DNA of 64,000 nt from Hemicordylus capensis (lineage: Eukaryota; Chordata; Lepidosauria; Squamata; Cordylidae), in contig NC_069662.1 in NCBI RefSeq assembly GCF_027244095.1, positions 13,356,501 to 13,420,500 of the forward strand, read 5' to 3'. The stretch's first letter is position 1; each line of letters starts with the position of its first letter. Shown piece by piece: positions 46,006 to 55,497 of this stretch. The notes beneath the pieces were generated by a model. It saw nothing but the letters and a program-made list of their open reading frames with translations, searched no databases and was not told the DNA's origin. Made by a program: the position numbers and the translations under genes.

Positions 46006-46922
46006 TTGTATTAAAGTACTGTCACTTGGAACAGTGGGGTCCAGCAAAGCACAGCTTGAAGGAACATAATCTAGGAGTCGTGTCATCCTAAACAGCATGC
46101 AGAAATTTTGAGTTGACAATGGGTGCAGATAAGATGTTGAAGGTAGACTTGAATCTCTCTTTCCCCGCAATGCTACAATTTTCTATCTATTGGAACAGAA
46201 ATACCTGTGAAATCTTGTAGGTATGTAAGATGTTGGTCATCTGAATGGAATTTTGAGAGGCGAGTCCACCAATGGTGACCATTCGCTTCACTCTCCCACA
46301 TTTGTAATTAATGGGATTCCCCTGTCCTGTGAAGAGCAGATCGAGTGTGTTCTTATAGGTGTCTCTTGGATTAAAATAGTTGTCATAGATTTTTGATCCT
46401 AGGGTGGTGTTGGGTAAGAGGTGGACATTTTTGTTGACATTGTTCAGGGCAAAGACAAACACAAGAACATGTTGGTAGTTCTTTGTCCTCATTCTATCTT
46501 AGAAAAATATAGATATATATTATACAGCATATCTTTGAAATCCTTGAATAGCTGTCATGTTTTGCTTTGTTACCCAACAGGCAGGAATTCTGGCAAAGCA
46601 CCCTTTCCCACCATATAACTGCTGGAACATTTTAGCCAGAACTATGCAAATGAGACCAGAATTCCATAAAGACCCAAAGTCACTCTTTCGAACAACAAGG
46701 AGCTACTTACATTTTCCTTCTGGAGAAATCTGGATTTTTGGTAAAGTTATGTAAAGGCTCTTCAACCAGTGAAAGTGATACAAATTCACCAATGATAATA
46801 TCTTCTTGAGTGCTAAGAAAATCACGTTGAATATTTGACTGCAGACCACACGGAGTCTTCAAGCTCTTGCATGCGGCATGAGGCAGTACCAGGAAGGGAT
46901 GGAGCAGCAATAGCACAAACAT
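35188..46922 (-). CDS. Vomeronasal type-2 receptor, gene B (complete, 6 exons)
   Basis: Second V2R chemoreceptor, with the same domain plan and phases as gene A. The exons in coding order are 46922-46711, 46493-46205, 45195-44350, 40918-40691, 38581-38455 and 36098-35188, giving 870 aa with no internal stop. The signal peptide is [18 protein letters not shown]; other marks are [40 protein letters not shown] and [10 protein letters not shown]. The start is the ATG directly before the hydrophobic leader; an in-frame ATG 24 codons upstream would add a hydrophilic stretch and is less likely. The donor after exon 3 is GC (gcaagt), a known minor class. Intron 3 has grown to 3.4 kb through transposon insertion, against about 0.1 kb in gene C. 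I judge it probably functional; transcript evidence is needed for the GC donor. Confidence 0.9.
36211..36340 (-). mobile_element. LINE 3' tail in intron 5 of gene B
   Basis: gcacaccacctagagattt-type sequence (complement of aaatctctaggtggtgtgc) and an A-rich tail. It matches the end of the LINE at 19380-19430. Confidence 0.6.
36424..36903. mobile_element. Possible foldback MITE in intron 5 of gene B
   Basis: Left gctattcacatgacagaa and right gtcatgtgaatactgcaa are inverted repeats. G- and C-rich sequence with a GGGA run (36826-36846) lies between. No equivalent was noticed in gene C. Confidence 0.5.
37100..37665 (+). repeat. Irregular tandem family 'caactgta..aaattgg.ccaggcat' (gene B intron 5)
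   Basis: At least three units contain acaactgta, ccaaattg and tgcaggcat/tccaggcatt followed by aaagttgtt (37150, 37300, 37590). Between them stands gccatcttgga. A reversed relative lies at 62900-63180. Confidence 0.6.
38455..38581 (-). CDS. V2R gene B exon 5 (cysteine-rich linker)
   Basis: 127 bp, [20 protein letters not shown] then [19 protein letters not shown]. Acceptor gttag, donor gtaagt. Confidence 0.95.
38975..39392. mobile_element. hAT-like foldback element in intron 4 of gene B
   Basis: Ends cagtgtttctcaatcactg and aacactgagaaacactg; flanked by a perfect 8-bp duplication, atttacac (38967-38974, 39393-39400). The internal arms gcagccctcactgctgggat and atcccagcagtgagggctgc make a hairpin. 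It interrupts a LINE remnant. Confidence 0.9.
39503..39695. mobile_element. MITE-like element in intron 4 of gene B
   Basis: Termini gcctggttcacaca and tgtgtgatccagg are inverted repeats. The inside has the palindromic words acccacaccaagctgg and caccttggtgtgggtt. The neighbouring hAT at 39696 inserted at its right end. Confidence 0.6.
39696..40079. mobile_element. hAT-like element in intron 4 of gene B
   Basis: Ends caggggaggagtcacc and ggctacgccactg; flanks gatccagg and gaaccagg agree at 7 of 8. The right end resembles the Tip100-type terminus of the large element at 4182. Confidence 0.7.
40691..40918 (-). CDS. V2R gene B exon 4
   Basis: 228 bp, [20 protein letters not shown] through [10 protein letters not shown], with acceptor aatctag and donor gtatga. 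Confidence 0.95.
41053..42028. mobile_element. Foldback hAT-like element with nested MITE (gene B intron 3)
   Basis: It begins tagggatgtgag and ends acctccta-like (cctcccta). Arms around 41385-41560 and 41835-42010 are diverged reverse complements (both have ccataacaaacag, aagtgatgc and ggggcttcctgtt in palindromic order). The centre was later opened by the MITE at 41605-41799. I saw no clear target duplication. Confidence 0.6.
41605..41799 (-). mobile_element. hAT-type MITE, copy 2
   Basis: Ends cagtgttctctctaat and ttagagggaacactg form inverted repeats. Flanks gtctgcac and gtctgtac agree at 7 of 8 positions. It sits at the centre of a larger palindromic element in intron 3 of gene B. Confidence 0.85.
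42260..42580 (+). repeat. CA/CATG-rich low-complexity tract
   Basis: Irregular repetition of acacatgca-type words across some 300 bp in intron 3 of gene B. No regular unit. Confidence 0.7.
43255..43540. mobile_element. G+C-rich hairpin element (gene B intron 3)
   Basis: It contains gatcagtgagaccca and the tight hairpin gcggggagaacgggct (43303-43318) with agcccgctctccccgc (43320-43335). A second hairpin follows near 43460-43490. A related copy lies at 51460-51560. Confidence 0.55.
43665..44220 (+). mobile_element. High-copy interspersed repeat, longest copy (gene B intron 3)
   Basis: agtctggcatcctgtttccc, ccaccagatgcctctgagaa, ctccatgaatttgtctactc and taataaagtacttccttttg. Other copies lie at 12815-13575 (split), 48010-48260, and reversed at 32055-32215 and 50970-51075. 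Probably a LINE 3' region; the family is not assigned. Confidence 0.6.
44350..45195 (-). CDS. V2R gene B exon 3 with GC donor
   Basis: 282 codons from [16 protein letters not shown] to LKVQSWQ, phase 0. The acceptor is ttattag. The donor at 44349-44348 reads GC (cag|gcaagt) where genes A and C have GT; the rest of the donor matches consensus. Confidence 0.92.
45321..45632 (-). mobile_element. 5S-rRNA-related SINE, copy 3 (gene B intron 2)
   Basis: aaagcagggtctgccctggt and gtatttgaatgggaaactac on the minus strand are the 5S-like region. A tRNA-Lys-like sequence stands just upstream. Confidence 0.75.
45649..45719 (-). pseudogene. tRNA-Lys(CTT)-like sequence
   Basis: On the minus strand: actagctcagttggtagaat, atgggactcttaatctcagg and gtgggtttgaaccctcattgg-type sequence. 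The A and B boxes, the anticodon CTT in a 7-nt loop and a five-pair anticodon stem match tRNA-Lys. The acceptor, D and T stems have several mismatches, so a decayed tRNA gene or a SINE head is more likely than a working gene. Confidence 0.6.
45790..45956 (+). mobile_element. tRNA-derived SINE (Sauria-SINE type), 5' truncated
   Basis: cctgagttcaaatccccatt (B-box), gggtgactctgggccagtca and gaggaagagcaggatataaa, then an (ATC)n tail at 45957-46003. Confidence 0.75.
45957..46003 (+). repeat. (ATC)n microsatellite
   Basis: Tail of the SINE at 45790. It gives a false poly-His/poly-Asp frame. Confidence 0.95.
46205..46493 (-). CDS. V2R gene B exon 2
   Basis: It reads [20 protein letters not shown] through [10 protein letters not shown], with acceptor gatag and donor gtattt. 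One base of the split codon is carried into the exon, as in gene A. Confidence 0.93.
46711..46922 (-). CDS. V2R gene B exon 1 (signal peptide)
   Basis: It reads [20 protein letters not shown] through [17 protein letters not shown] and ends in phase 2 before gtaagt. It lies only about 220 bp upstream of exon 2. Confidence 0.86.
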
Positions 46923-48009
46923 TCTGGATGTCAGCAAATGTTGGCCCCAACCCCAGCTACATCTATAAGCCCAGCTGTACATTCGAAGTTGCATTTCTAT
47001 TGAAGATGCTAAGAAGGATCACCCACACAATCACCCAGAACAGTCTTAACCAACCGATAGATGCCTGTCTGTCTTTGTCTAAGGGATAAAGAACCAAAGC
47101 TCAGTTAGAAAGATCCTTTCCTGCTTTGAGTTAACTTCCTTTATCTTGACAGCACATATTGCTCTAGGCAGGGTTTTTTGTAGATGGAGTATAGTACACA
47201 CGAGTGAGTGGAATTCAGTGAGTTTTTCTATTAATCCTCCAAGTTGCATCTGGATAGCCAGGGGACTTCTACAAGATAGAGGGGTCAATCATAGTGATTT
47301 TGATTATTACATGGCAGTTAATCACCTTTCCCAAGGCCCTCAAGTTGCTGTCCAACTAACAGAAACATGTTTTTGTGAATGCAATGCAGATGACATCTGC
47401 TGTACATTGGGGCAGTTATGAAATCCAGTAAAACATCCTGGAATCATTGTGGATGTGGAAGTTGGGTGTACACTTCTCAGTGGAGGGAAATCAGTAATTC
47501 CTGATCCACAGGCATTATGATTAATCCATTTCAACATCATAACAGATAATATTTCTGTTCTACCACTTCTATGGTCTGCCCTAGCACACCTTGGCGTGCT
47601 CTGAGGCTGTTCTTACCACCTGACTAACCCAGCCTGTGGCAGCCCAGACTATTAGGCTGCTTGTGAAACAGCGGGACCCTCGCAGATCCCTCCTCTCCCC
47701 AGCCTGAGGAGACACAGAGATGGGCAGATAGAATACTCGTCTGATGGGGGAATCCCGCAATGAAACGTGGGTGCCACACATTGCATTGTGGGATGCCCAG
47801 AGACCAGAACAACAAGTTCCAGCCCGGGATCCCTCCACCTTGCTCTGGGCTTCATGGAGCAGGGCTGCCCATGGAGGAAGATGGAGAGTGTTCCCACCAC
47901 CTTCCCCTTGATCATTTCTGGGGAAGGTAAACTTGACCCTGTCTTCCCCAACTCCGCCCGCTCTTGCATTCTGGCAATTGTGAGAATCACCTCTCTCTCT
48001 CCACAACAT
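46923..48009. other. Upstream region of gene B
   Basis: Should hold the promoter of gene B. Around 47590-47830 is a repeat also seen near 59570-59640 (cacattgcattgtgggat against cacagtgcattgtgggat). No other element was recognised. Confidence 0.4.
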
Positions 48010-48260
48010 AAAAACAAAAGAAAAGCCCTACTGGATCAGGTCAAATGCCCATCTAGTCTAGCATCCTAGCTCATACAGTGGCCAACGAGGTACAACCCTC
48101 CCAACACAACAGCTAGTATCTATTGAATAAAACTACCCTCCATGAATTTGTACAATTCCCGTTTTAGATTGTCTAGATTGGTGGCTATCATCAAATACAG
48201 CAGCAGCAAATTCCATAGTTTGTTTGTCTCTGTAAAGCACCTTGAGAACTTTTGTTTTGA
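48010..48260 (+). mobile_element. High-copy interspersed repeat
   Basis: ccctactggatcaggtcaaa, gtctagcatcctagctcata and ctccatgaatttgtacaatt place it in the 43665 family. Confidence 0.55.
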
Positions 48261-48399
48261 ATAGAAATATATAAATATTCCAAGTGCAGAAGTAGTAGAA
48301 GTAGAGTTGGTGGTTCTGGTCAGCCACACTTGGCAATCTGGCCATTCAGTTTTGTACTGTTTGCAGTTGCAAATGATTCTGAGCGGCAGCCCCATGGAT

Positions 48400-49424
48400 A
48401 ATGCATGTAAGAATTCTGCTTGTAGCCATTAGCATCTTGAACTGCCAAGGATGGTATCATGAACAGTACCTCTTGACTAGATCTCAACTAATGTGAGTGC
48501 TCATATCACAGGGAGAGAGACAGTCCTTTAGATTGTGATGGTCACGTAGGGACTGAAGGGTGAAAATTAGCACTTTGAAATGAAACCTAGACACAAATTG
48601 CTTGTCAAATGGTGCCGAACACATTGAATTTGTACCCATCTCCCAATGTGTAATGGACCTTTTGAACAGCATTCTTTGTGAGTAATGACTTCTAAGCCAT
48701 AGAAAGGTTTAGAATGGACAAGTTTTTCTCATTAAATATAATTGGGGGGAAAGCACTCCTAGCAACAATTTGCATTCTGTCCAGGGGAATTCTCAGGCTC
48801 TTTACCTGATCAGATGGGGCCAAAGTGACCCCCATCCATTACAGGCAAACATCTTCTCCAGATCATTACTATCATCTCCTCTATTATGTCTAAATTCAAT
48901 TACAACCAAATGTTTGAAATGAAAAGTTCTATTTAATTCATAGTGGGGGGGGGGGGTTAAGTAGGTGTGTCACAAAATAGTTACACACACCATGAATTTG
49001 GTGCATCCCAATTTATAAAATTAATATAGAACTTGTCTGAAATCATTGAATCCCCTGCCATATTATTTATGAAAGCTGCCATATTTTATAAATCAGATAA
49101 ATCACAGAGCCCAAACATGAAAAAAACCAAGCCCAGAGGTTCAGTTGGGACAGTTGAGAGGGGGGAAACTTTACCATTAGAGAGGGAAAGCCAGACTAAA
49201 TTGAAGGTCATTGCTGTAGACCTAATTCCTTCTATCTGTTATGTGTGTCCAGATCCCTGTGAGTTCTGGTGAGATTTGCTGTGAGAAGCAGCATTAGAAG
49301 AGAACAAGCAACAGGAGCTGCTAGCAGAAGCCTTCCTCTAGAAAAAAGATACTTTTCCCCCTTACACAGGAAAAACTAAGGCCAGTACTTTGAGACACAG
49401 AAAGGAGACAGGAATCAATCTTAT
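48400..49424. other. No recognised feature
   Basis: Non-coding spacer with a poly-G run near 48945. Confidence 0.45.
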
Positions 49425-49484
49425 TTATTTATTATTTCTCTGTGTAAACCACCCTGAGCCATTTTTGGAAGGGTAGTATAGAAA

Positions 49485-49534
<50 letters not shown>
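49425..49534 (+). mobile_element. LINE 3' tail with ATT microsatellite
   Basis: tctgtgtaaaccaccctgag and catttttggaagggtagtat are followed by (ATT)n. Confidence 0.6.
49486..49534 (+). repeat. (ATT)n microsatellite
   Basis: ATT run closing a LINE tail. Confidence 0.93.
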
Positions 49535-49535
<1 letters not shown>

Positions 49536-50640
49536 ATGCCTCAAGACCTAAATTTCAGGAAGTACTTCTGTAGTGACCAACCCATCCTCTCCCCTAAAGA
49601 GCTAACTGAAAATGAACCCTGTCCTGACTGACAGGCTGGTGAACTCCAGGGTTCAGCCAATCAGCACACCAGGTGGGTGGGACTTAGACAGCAGTTGGTT
49701 GGAAGAGAAGAGTTTCTTTGTTAGAAAGAAGCCAGCTGGGAGTGACGACAGGACATGTGGCCATGGAGGATGGCTGCAGAAAGGAACTGCAGATCCTTGA
49801 GCGACAGGATTGCAGGAAGTTTGATTCTCAGATGGTGAGGGAGTTTTCAAGGAAAGGGGAATTCAGACTTGGGAACAGCTTGTTAATCAGATTTTGTGTT
49901 AGAAACTTATATTTATTTTGTGTGCTTTGTAAATTCGTGATACTGTTCTAGGATGGTCTATCTGTAAGCTTTTAAAGGTGCTTTTGTATTTCCCTGCATC
50001 TATGTTCTTTGCAACTGGGTAACCAGTTTTTTAAAAGTGTGCCACCCCAACATCATCTGGGCTGTTTTTTTTACCTACTGAGTATTTCTTTTTAACCTAC
50101 CAAGTATACAGAAGCATACATCTGAGTATACTTTTTGACCTACTGAGTATTTCTTTTATCTGTAACTAAAAGCGGACAGAAGCAGTCTGTAGCATTTGAA
50201 TATTTTTCTTTCTTTTTGTTCTTTGCATTTTGCAAGCCTCTCTGAGTAGATTTCTAACTCAGGAAAGGGGGAGGCGGGAAAGAGGTTTCTCTGGTGCATC
50301 ACACCTTATACATTCAGCACCTACCAGTTTTCTCACCACGTGTAGGTTTGCACGTGGAAGGTTTTTGTATACTTTTCCAGTAGAAAAAGGAGAATTTCCC
50401 TGGGATTCCACCCCCACCCAGGGGAGGGGGGATTTAAACTGTCAATAAGTGGGTAGTAGTGGCAGCCTTAGAAATACCAATATTACAAGTAAGTTTCGGG
50501 AGAAGCCTTTGTTCGGAAAGCATAAGGGGATGATTCAGTATTTTTGTGGGATTGCTCTGAGACAAAGGCTTGTAATTCCACTACAACTTCTTTATACAAC
50601 AATGTCATTTACACAATCAAAACTGTGTTCTGTCCAGGTT
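49535..50640. other. Unclassified spacer
   Basis: A purine-rich part (49600-49950) is reminiscent of retroelement end sequences, but without paired ends or coding sequence. No call made. Confidence 0.3.
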
Positions 50641-50648
50641 TGTGAGCT

Positions 50649-50791
50649 GTGTGTGCTCCCAATTTTCAGTTGTGTGGAAGCAAGGTAAGAGGAAAAGCTA
50701 CATAGGTTTTCCATCTACCTTGCTTCCACACAATTACTTCTATCCAGGTTTCCCTACCTTGCTTCCACACAATTGAAAATTAGGAGCACAC
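50649..50791. repeat. Palindrome with three copies of one arm
   Basis: Left arm 50649-50686 (gtgctcccaattttcagttg …) pairs with 50755-50791. A third, inverted copy of the tip (ccttgcttccacacaatt) sits between them at 50716-50735. Probably a foldback MITE that has gained a duplication. Confidence 0.75.
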
Positions 50792-50969
50792 AAAGCTCCC
50801 AAACCAAAGGTGGAATACAGTATTTCATTGTGTGAATGACCTCAATGTGGAACAGTGGCTACAAGCCTTGATAGCTCTATACTTTCATAACAATTGGAGG
50901 CGGCAAGACCCTGAACAACAGGTGCTAGGGAACCCCAACAGGAAAGGGTCATTGGCCTCTTTCCTCCCA

Positions 50970-51075
50970 CTTGCTGGATTCCTAGATGCACCTTGTTGGC
51001 CACTGAGTGAAGCAGTATGGTGGACTAGATTGGCCCTTGGCCCGATCCAACAGGGCTCTTCTTATGTCTCAGAGC
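50970..51075 (-). mobile_element. High-copy interspersed repeat, reverse fragment
   Basis: gcccgatccaacagggctct and tggccactgagtgaagcagt match the 5' part of the 43665 family in reverse. Confidence 0.5.
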
Positions 51076-51289
51076 TTCTTAGTTCCTGCTGGCATTTCCT
51101 AAAAAGAGGCAGGAGTCATCAATAAAGTAGAACAGACATTAGAAGCAGAATGAAGGGAGCAGCACTATAATAATCAAGGACACCAAGATCCCAGGAATGA
51201 GGGATGTGCTGATAGGAGTTAGAGGTCCCCAGAATATGGGAGAGCCTATCACTTAATTAAACCACTGGACTCCAGAGTGAATGCAGGAA

Positions 51290-52020
51290 ATGAGAGAAGG
51301 TTTCACAGACATAAAACAGTGTCTAAAGAGTTTGGTCACTCTTGTAAGAAAACAATCTAGTGAACACACGTACAGGCAAAACTGGGTTGGGCTTCCTTAG
51401 CCCAGTTTTGCCTGCATGAGTGAATAGCTTCTAGGTCTTCTAAGCAGACAGTGAGCCAGGTCTCACGATCAGTGAGACCTGGTTTGTGAAGCTGAGCGGG
51501 GAGAGCAGGCTAAGCCTTGCACATTGCCTTGCACTGCTTGCACATGAGCAAGCGGGAGCCCACACAATTGCCGGCTCCATATTGGAGCCAGCAGGGGTTG
51601 GGGAGTTCGGGGGCCGTGTGGCCCCCAGAAGCTCCAGTATGCCCTGCACGAGTGCGCAGGGAATACTGGGGAGACCTCCGGAGATGGGAGGCAGCTTTTT
51701 GCCTCCCCTCTGGGGGTCTACTCGTGAGTAGCTGTGGCACAGAGCTGTGCTGCGGCTACTCACGATCTTGAAAACCGGATTTTCAACTGGGTGAGTAGTG
51801 CTGTGTGAAAACTGGGTGAGTAGCACCGTGGCTACTCAAAATCTTGAAAACCGGGCTTGCGGAGCGCTCGCTCCACAAACCCGGTTTAAGGGGAGGGGTA
51901 CTTAGGCGGGATAACTGACTGGGAGCCACTGGGCTCACCTGCAAGCCTGGTGGCTCCCACGATTGGGCAAAGTCAGACTAGGCTCCCCTAGCCCAATTTT
52001 GCCTGATCGTGGGAATAGCC
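51290..52020. mobile_element. Foldback element related to the one at 43255
   Basis: It shares gatcagtgagacc and gagcaagcgggagccc with 43255-43540. Inverted words aggcaaaactggg/cccagttttgcct occur at about 51376-51415, and a similar pair near 51960-52000. The outer borders are uncertain. Confidence 0.5.
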
Positions 52021-52329
52021 CCAGTATCAGTTCTAGGGTCTCAATGTGGCTTGAAATCAAGGTGTGTGACCCTACATGTCCTAGGCTGGGACCTGCACCA
52101 TTGGTGGTGAGCATATAGTTACCACACTGTTGGGGGTGGTGAGCCAATCCCCATCCTTTGCTTTCAGACTGTTGATCAACAAAGTTCTGGCCCTTTACTT
52201 CCAATCCTGACTCATGTCTATTGGTCTGGGAGCAACAATTTTTCAGAGCTTATCATGAATTGGAAAAGTACTTTATGGACTGGATGCAATAAGGTGCTTT
52301 CAGATAACCCACCATGTGTCAGTTTTCAC

Positions 52330-53251
52330 TAGGGGTGTGCAATTCGGGTTTTCGGTGATTCGGTTAGGGACCCGAACTGAATCACCCCGTTCTGTTCTGT
52401 GCCCGAATCTGAGCTACCTGAATCACCCCTTATTCGGTTCGGGTTCGGATTAAATCTGAATCTGAATCTGAATTGATTCGGGTATGAAAAATGGGTCCCA
52501 GGGGCAAAAGAGTGGGGTGGGGTGGTAGTGCCCAATGGGTGGAGGCTACCACCCCAATTTCAGAGTGATTGGGCAGAGGGCTGATTTTTGGGGAATTGTT
52601 GAAGTTTATGTGTCTTTAAGGTTTTCCCCTATAGAGAAGCATTGAGGTGTAAGCAAATGTATAGCTTCACGCGGGGGGCAAAGGGGTGGCCTAGAGCAGT
52701 GTGGGGTTGGTGTTAGTGCCAGGTTGGGGCAAGGAAGCTACCTGAATTTTTTCAAAGGATTTGGGCAGAGGGCTGATTTTTGGGGAATTGTTAAAGTTTA
52801 CGCGTCTTTAAGGTTTTTCCTCTTAGGGTATGCATGGAGCTTTCAGCAGCCCCATAAGTGCACTTGGGGGGTGCTGGGGTGGCCCAGAGCAAGTAGTAGT
52901 GTAGTGCACATAGGTTGCCAACCACCCCCATGGGTTTCTAACCCATGGGGTACAGGGTTCTGTTGTTTCAGAGGTATTCTGAGTGTGGATTCTATGATAG
53001 CTAATGAGATTTTCAATGAAACACCAGGAATCTAATTTGCTATCATAGAGGCGGGAAATTTAAGGCAGGAAATTCAAAGGGACGTCAGCCCGAATCACCC
53101 GAATTTTTCGGGCCCGAATCAGGGGTGATTCGGCTCGGACCCGAAAAATATTGGGGGACATCGGGGGTGATTCGGTTCGGACCTGAATCACCCGAAATTG
53201 CTCGTTTCGGGCACAGATCAATCTGTGCCCGAAATTTTTTGCACATCCCTA
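52330..53251. mobile_element. Foldback hAT-like element, second copy with perfect 8-bp duplication
   Basis: Same termini and interior as the copy at 22361 (taggggtgtgcaattcgg … ttttttgcacatcccta). Flanked by gttttcac on both sides (52322-52329 and 53252-53259). It carries gagggctgatttttgg twice and gaatcaccc motifs in palindromic order. Confidence 0.9.
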
Positions 53252-53259
53252 GTTTTCAC

Positions 53260-54586
53260 CCTGACAGGTAAAGTGAATACTTCCCTAGGTATGGTTGTTG
53301 CTTTTGCAGTGTTTATAGTAATATGCAGAGTTTGTTTATCTTCGGAATTTCAATTGATTACATGACGATCAGAGAGCTTACAGGTGCTTTCTTCATTTTG
53401 TGCCATTAATTCTTATCATTTCATTAATTATATCCCTCCTACTCCACATCAAATCTAAAAAACGACCAAAGGACACTTTTCACTGCCCTTACATCTAAGC
53501 AGGAGGCTGTTGCAGAATGTGAGCTGTCTGCATGGTTTCAGAACAAACACCAGCGAAAGGTTCATGATAACTTTATTATTATTACATTATTTACATTACA
53601 TTACATTATTTATTTACACTTTACTTGTGAGACAAACACTTAGAGGTCAGTACAGAACTTGCAGACTCGCACAAAGGAACATCAACAGGAACACAGAATC
53701 GGGAAGGAGAATGTAAACTCCTAGCTAGCCCAACCAGTACTGAGGAAGCTACAGTGCCCCCACTGGCTTCATAGCAGATTATAAGCAAACTATACAAAGT
53801 AAATTAGGCTGCAGCAGTTGCATATCCCAACAGAGACTTCTTGAGGATGCAACAAATATGGGAATGTCAGGTTCCTCAAGTTACTTGAGGCCAACAATGA
53901 AAGGAAGATCAGAATATCTTGGTTGACACTATTGGTTAGGACCATTAGTTTTACTTTAGCACAAAGTTAATTACTGGCCCGCCAAAGAATCCCTCCCCTT
54001 AACCCCGGTTAGTAGAGTGAGCGCTCTGCTAACCCGAGTTACCTGGTTGTGTGCTGATCGTGAGAAGACTTTCCAAATCTATTAAGTTATCTGTCTTTTT
54101 ACTTGGCATTTTCTTCAATGACTCCATCCTGATATCTACTTTTTCATTATAACTTTTCCAATAGGCTTTATGTACTCTCCAGAAGGGGGGGGGGGGCTCC
54201 AGTGGACTCCAAGGGGTGATGGGTGAAGCCATGCTGGGGACTAGGAGAAGAGCCCTATCCCTTGCTCCCCCAATTCTGGCATTGAACAACTTTCTGAAAA
54301 GGCCACTGAAACAGGTCAGGAATCAGGATGTTTTAGATGAGGCTGATCCTAATGTGGGGCAGGGGGATGAACTGGAATTATGTAGTAGAACTGTACTTTC
54401 ATTTATGTTGGCATCATGTAGCATTGTGGTTTTAGTCTACTGACTGGATAGTTACTAATTACTTTTATGTGCTTCTATGTAAATGACACCCATTAAATGA
54501 ACCTAATTATCCTAACTAACCAATAACATTGGAAAAGAATAAATATACCTGACTGGATTGGCTAAAGAACAGAAACATCTGAGCCA
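53260..54586. other. Gene C 3' flank
   Basis: Non-coding; short ATT/ACATT runs near 53575-53620, nothing else recognised. Confidence 0.4.
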
Positions 54587-55497
54587 TCAAGCAATACTGT
54601 CCTTTTCCCTTCCTAGCTGCTCTCTTGTGTTTAGATCAGGCCTCAGTATAATAATGTAGCATTTGGGGAGAAAGATACAGCCCAACAATCCAGCACCGGA
54701 GGCCAAGATGGAGAAGACCTCGACAGCCACCATGTATTTCCCTTTGGTGCTCAGGTAGGTTGGGACAAAGGTCACCCACACAGTGCAAAAGACCAACATG
54801 CTGAAGGTGATCAACTTGGCCTCATTAAAAGTATCAGGCAACTTTCTGGCAAGGAAGGCCACAGTGAAGCTGATGATGGCCAGAAGCCCCATGTAGCCCA
54901 GGACGATGTAGAACATGAGGTCTGACCCTTCCTTACATTGCACTATAATATGTCCAACCTGGGAGTGCATGTCAGATGCAGGGAATGGGGGAGAGGTCCC
55001 CAGCCACACAGCACAGATGCCAATTTGTATAAGAGAACAGAGAACGATGACCGACACTGCCAGACTCTTCCCTAGCCATTTCCTCATCCTGTTTCCTGGC
55101 TTGGTGGCCATGAAGGCCAGAACCACAGTGATGGTTTTAGCCAGCACAGAAGAAACAGCAACACTGAAGGTGATGCCAAAAACCATTTGCCGCAAGAGGC
55201 AGGTCACCTTCCCAGGCTGACCAATGAATAGGAAGGAGCATAGAAAGCAAAGAGACAGAGAGGTGAGCAGGATACATGTGACATTCCAGTTGTTGGCTTT
55301 GACAATGGGAGTGTCCCGGTGGATAATGAAGCTCCCCATCACCAAAATGGTGACGACAGAAAAGAAAAGAGTGCAGGTCGACAAAGCTGCTCCCAAAGAG
55401 TCTCCATAGGATAAATAAGTTACATTTTTCAGGAGGCATTGGTTCCGTTTCTCATTTGGATACCGATCTTCTGGGCACATTTCACATTGGTCTGCAT
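54587..55497 (-). CDS. V2R gene C exon 6 (seven-transmembrane domain)
   Basis: It starts [20 protein letters not shown] and has all seven helices, [16 protein letters not shown] and [10 protein letters not shown]. It ends GREKDSIA. Its 911-bp length equals exon 6 of gene B. Confidence 0.97.

Noticed and set aside
45753-46170. Frames with poly-His and poly-Asp
   Set aside because: They are translations of the (ATC)n tail of a SINE.
49570-50080. Possible old retroelement end; a similar suspicion at 57200-58020
   Set aside because: The base composition is suggestive, but no paired ends, primer site or coding part is visible.
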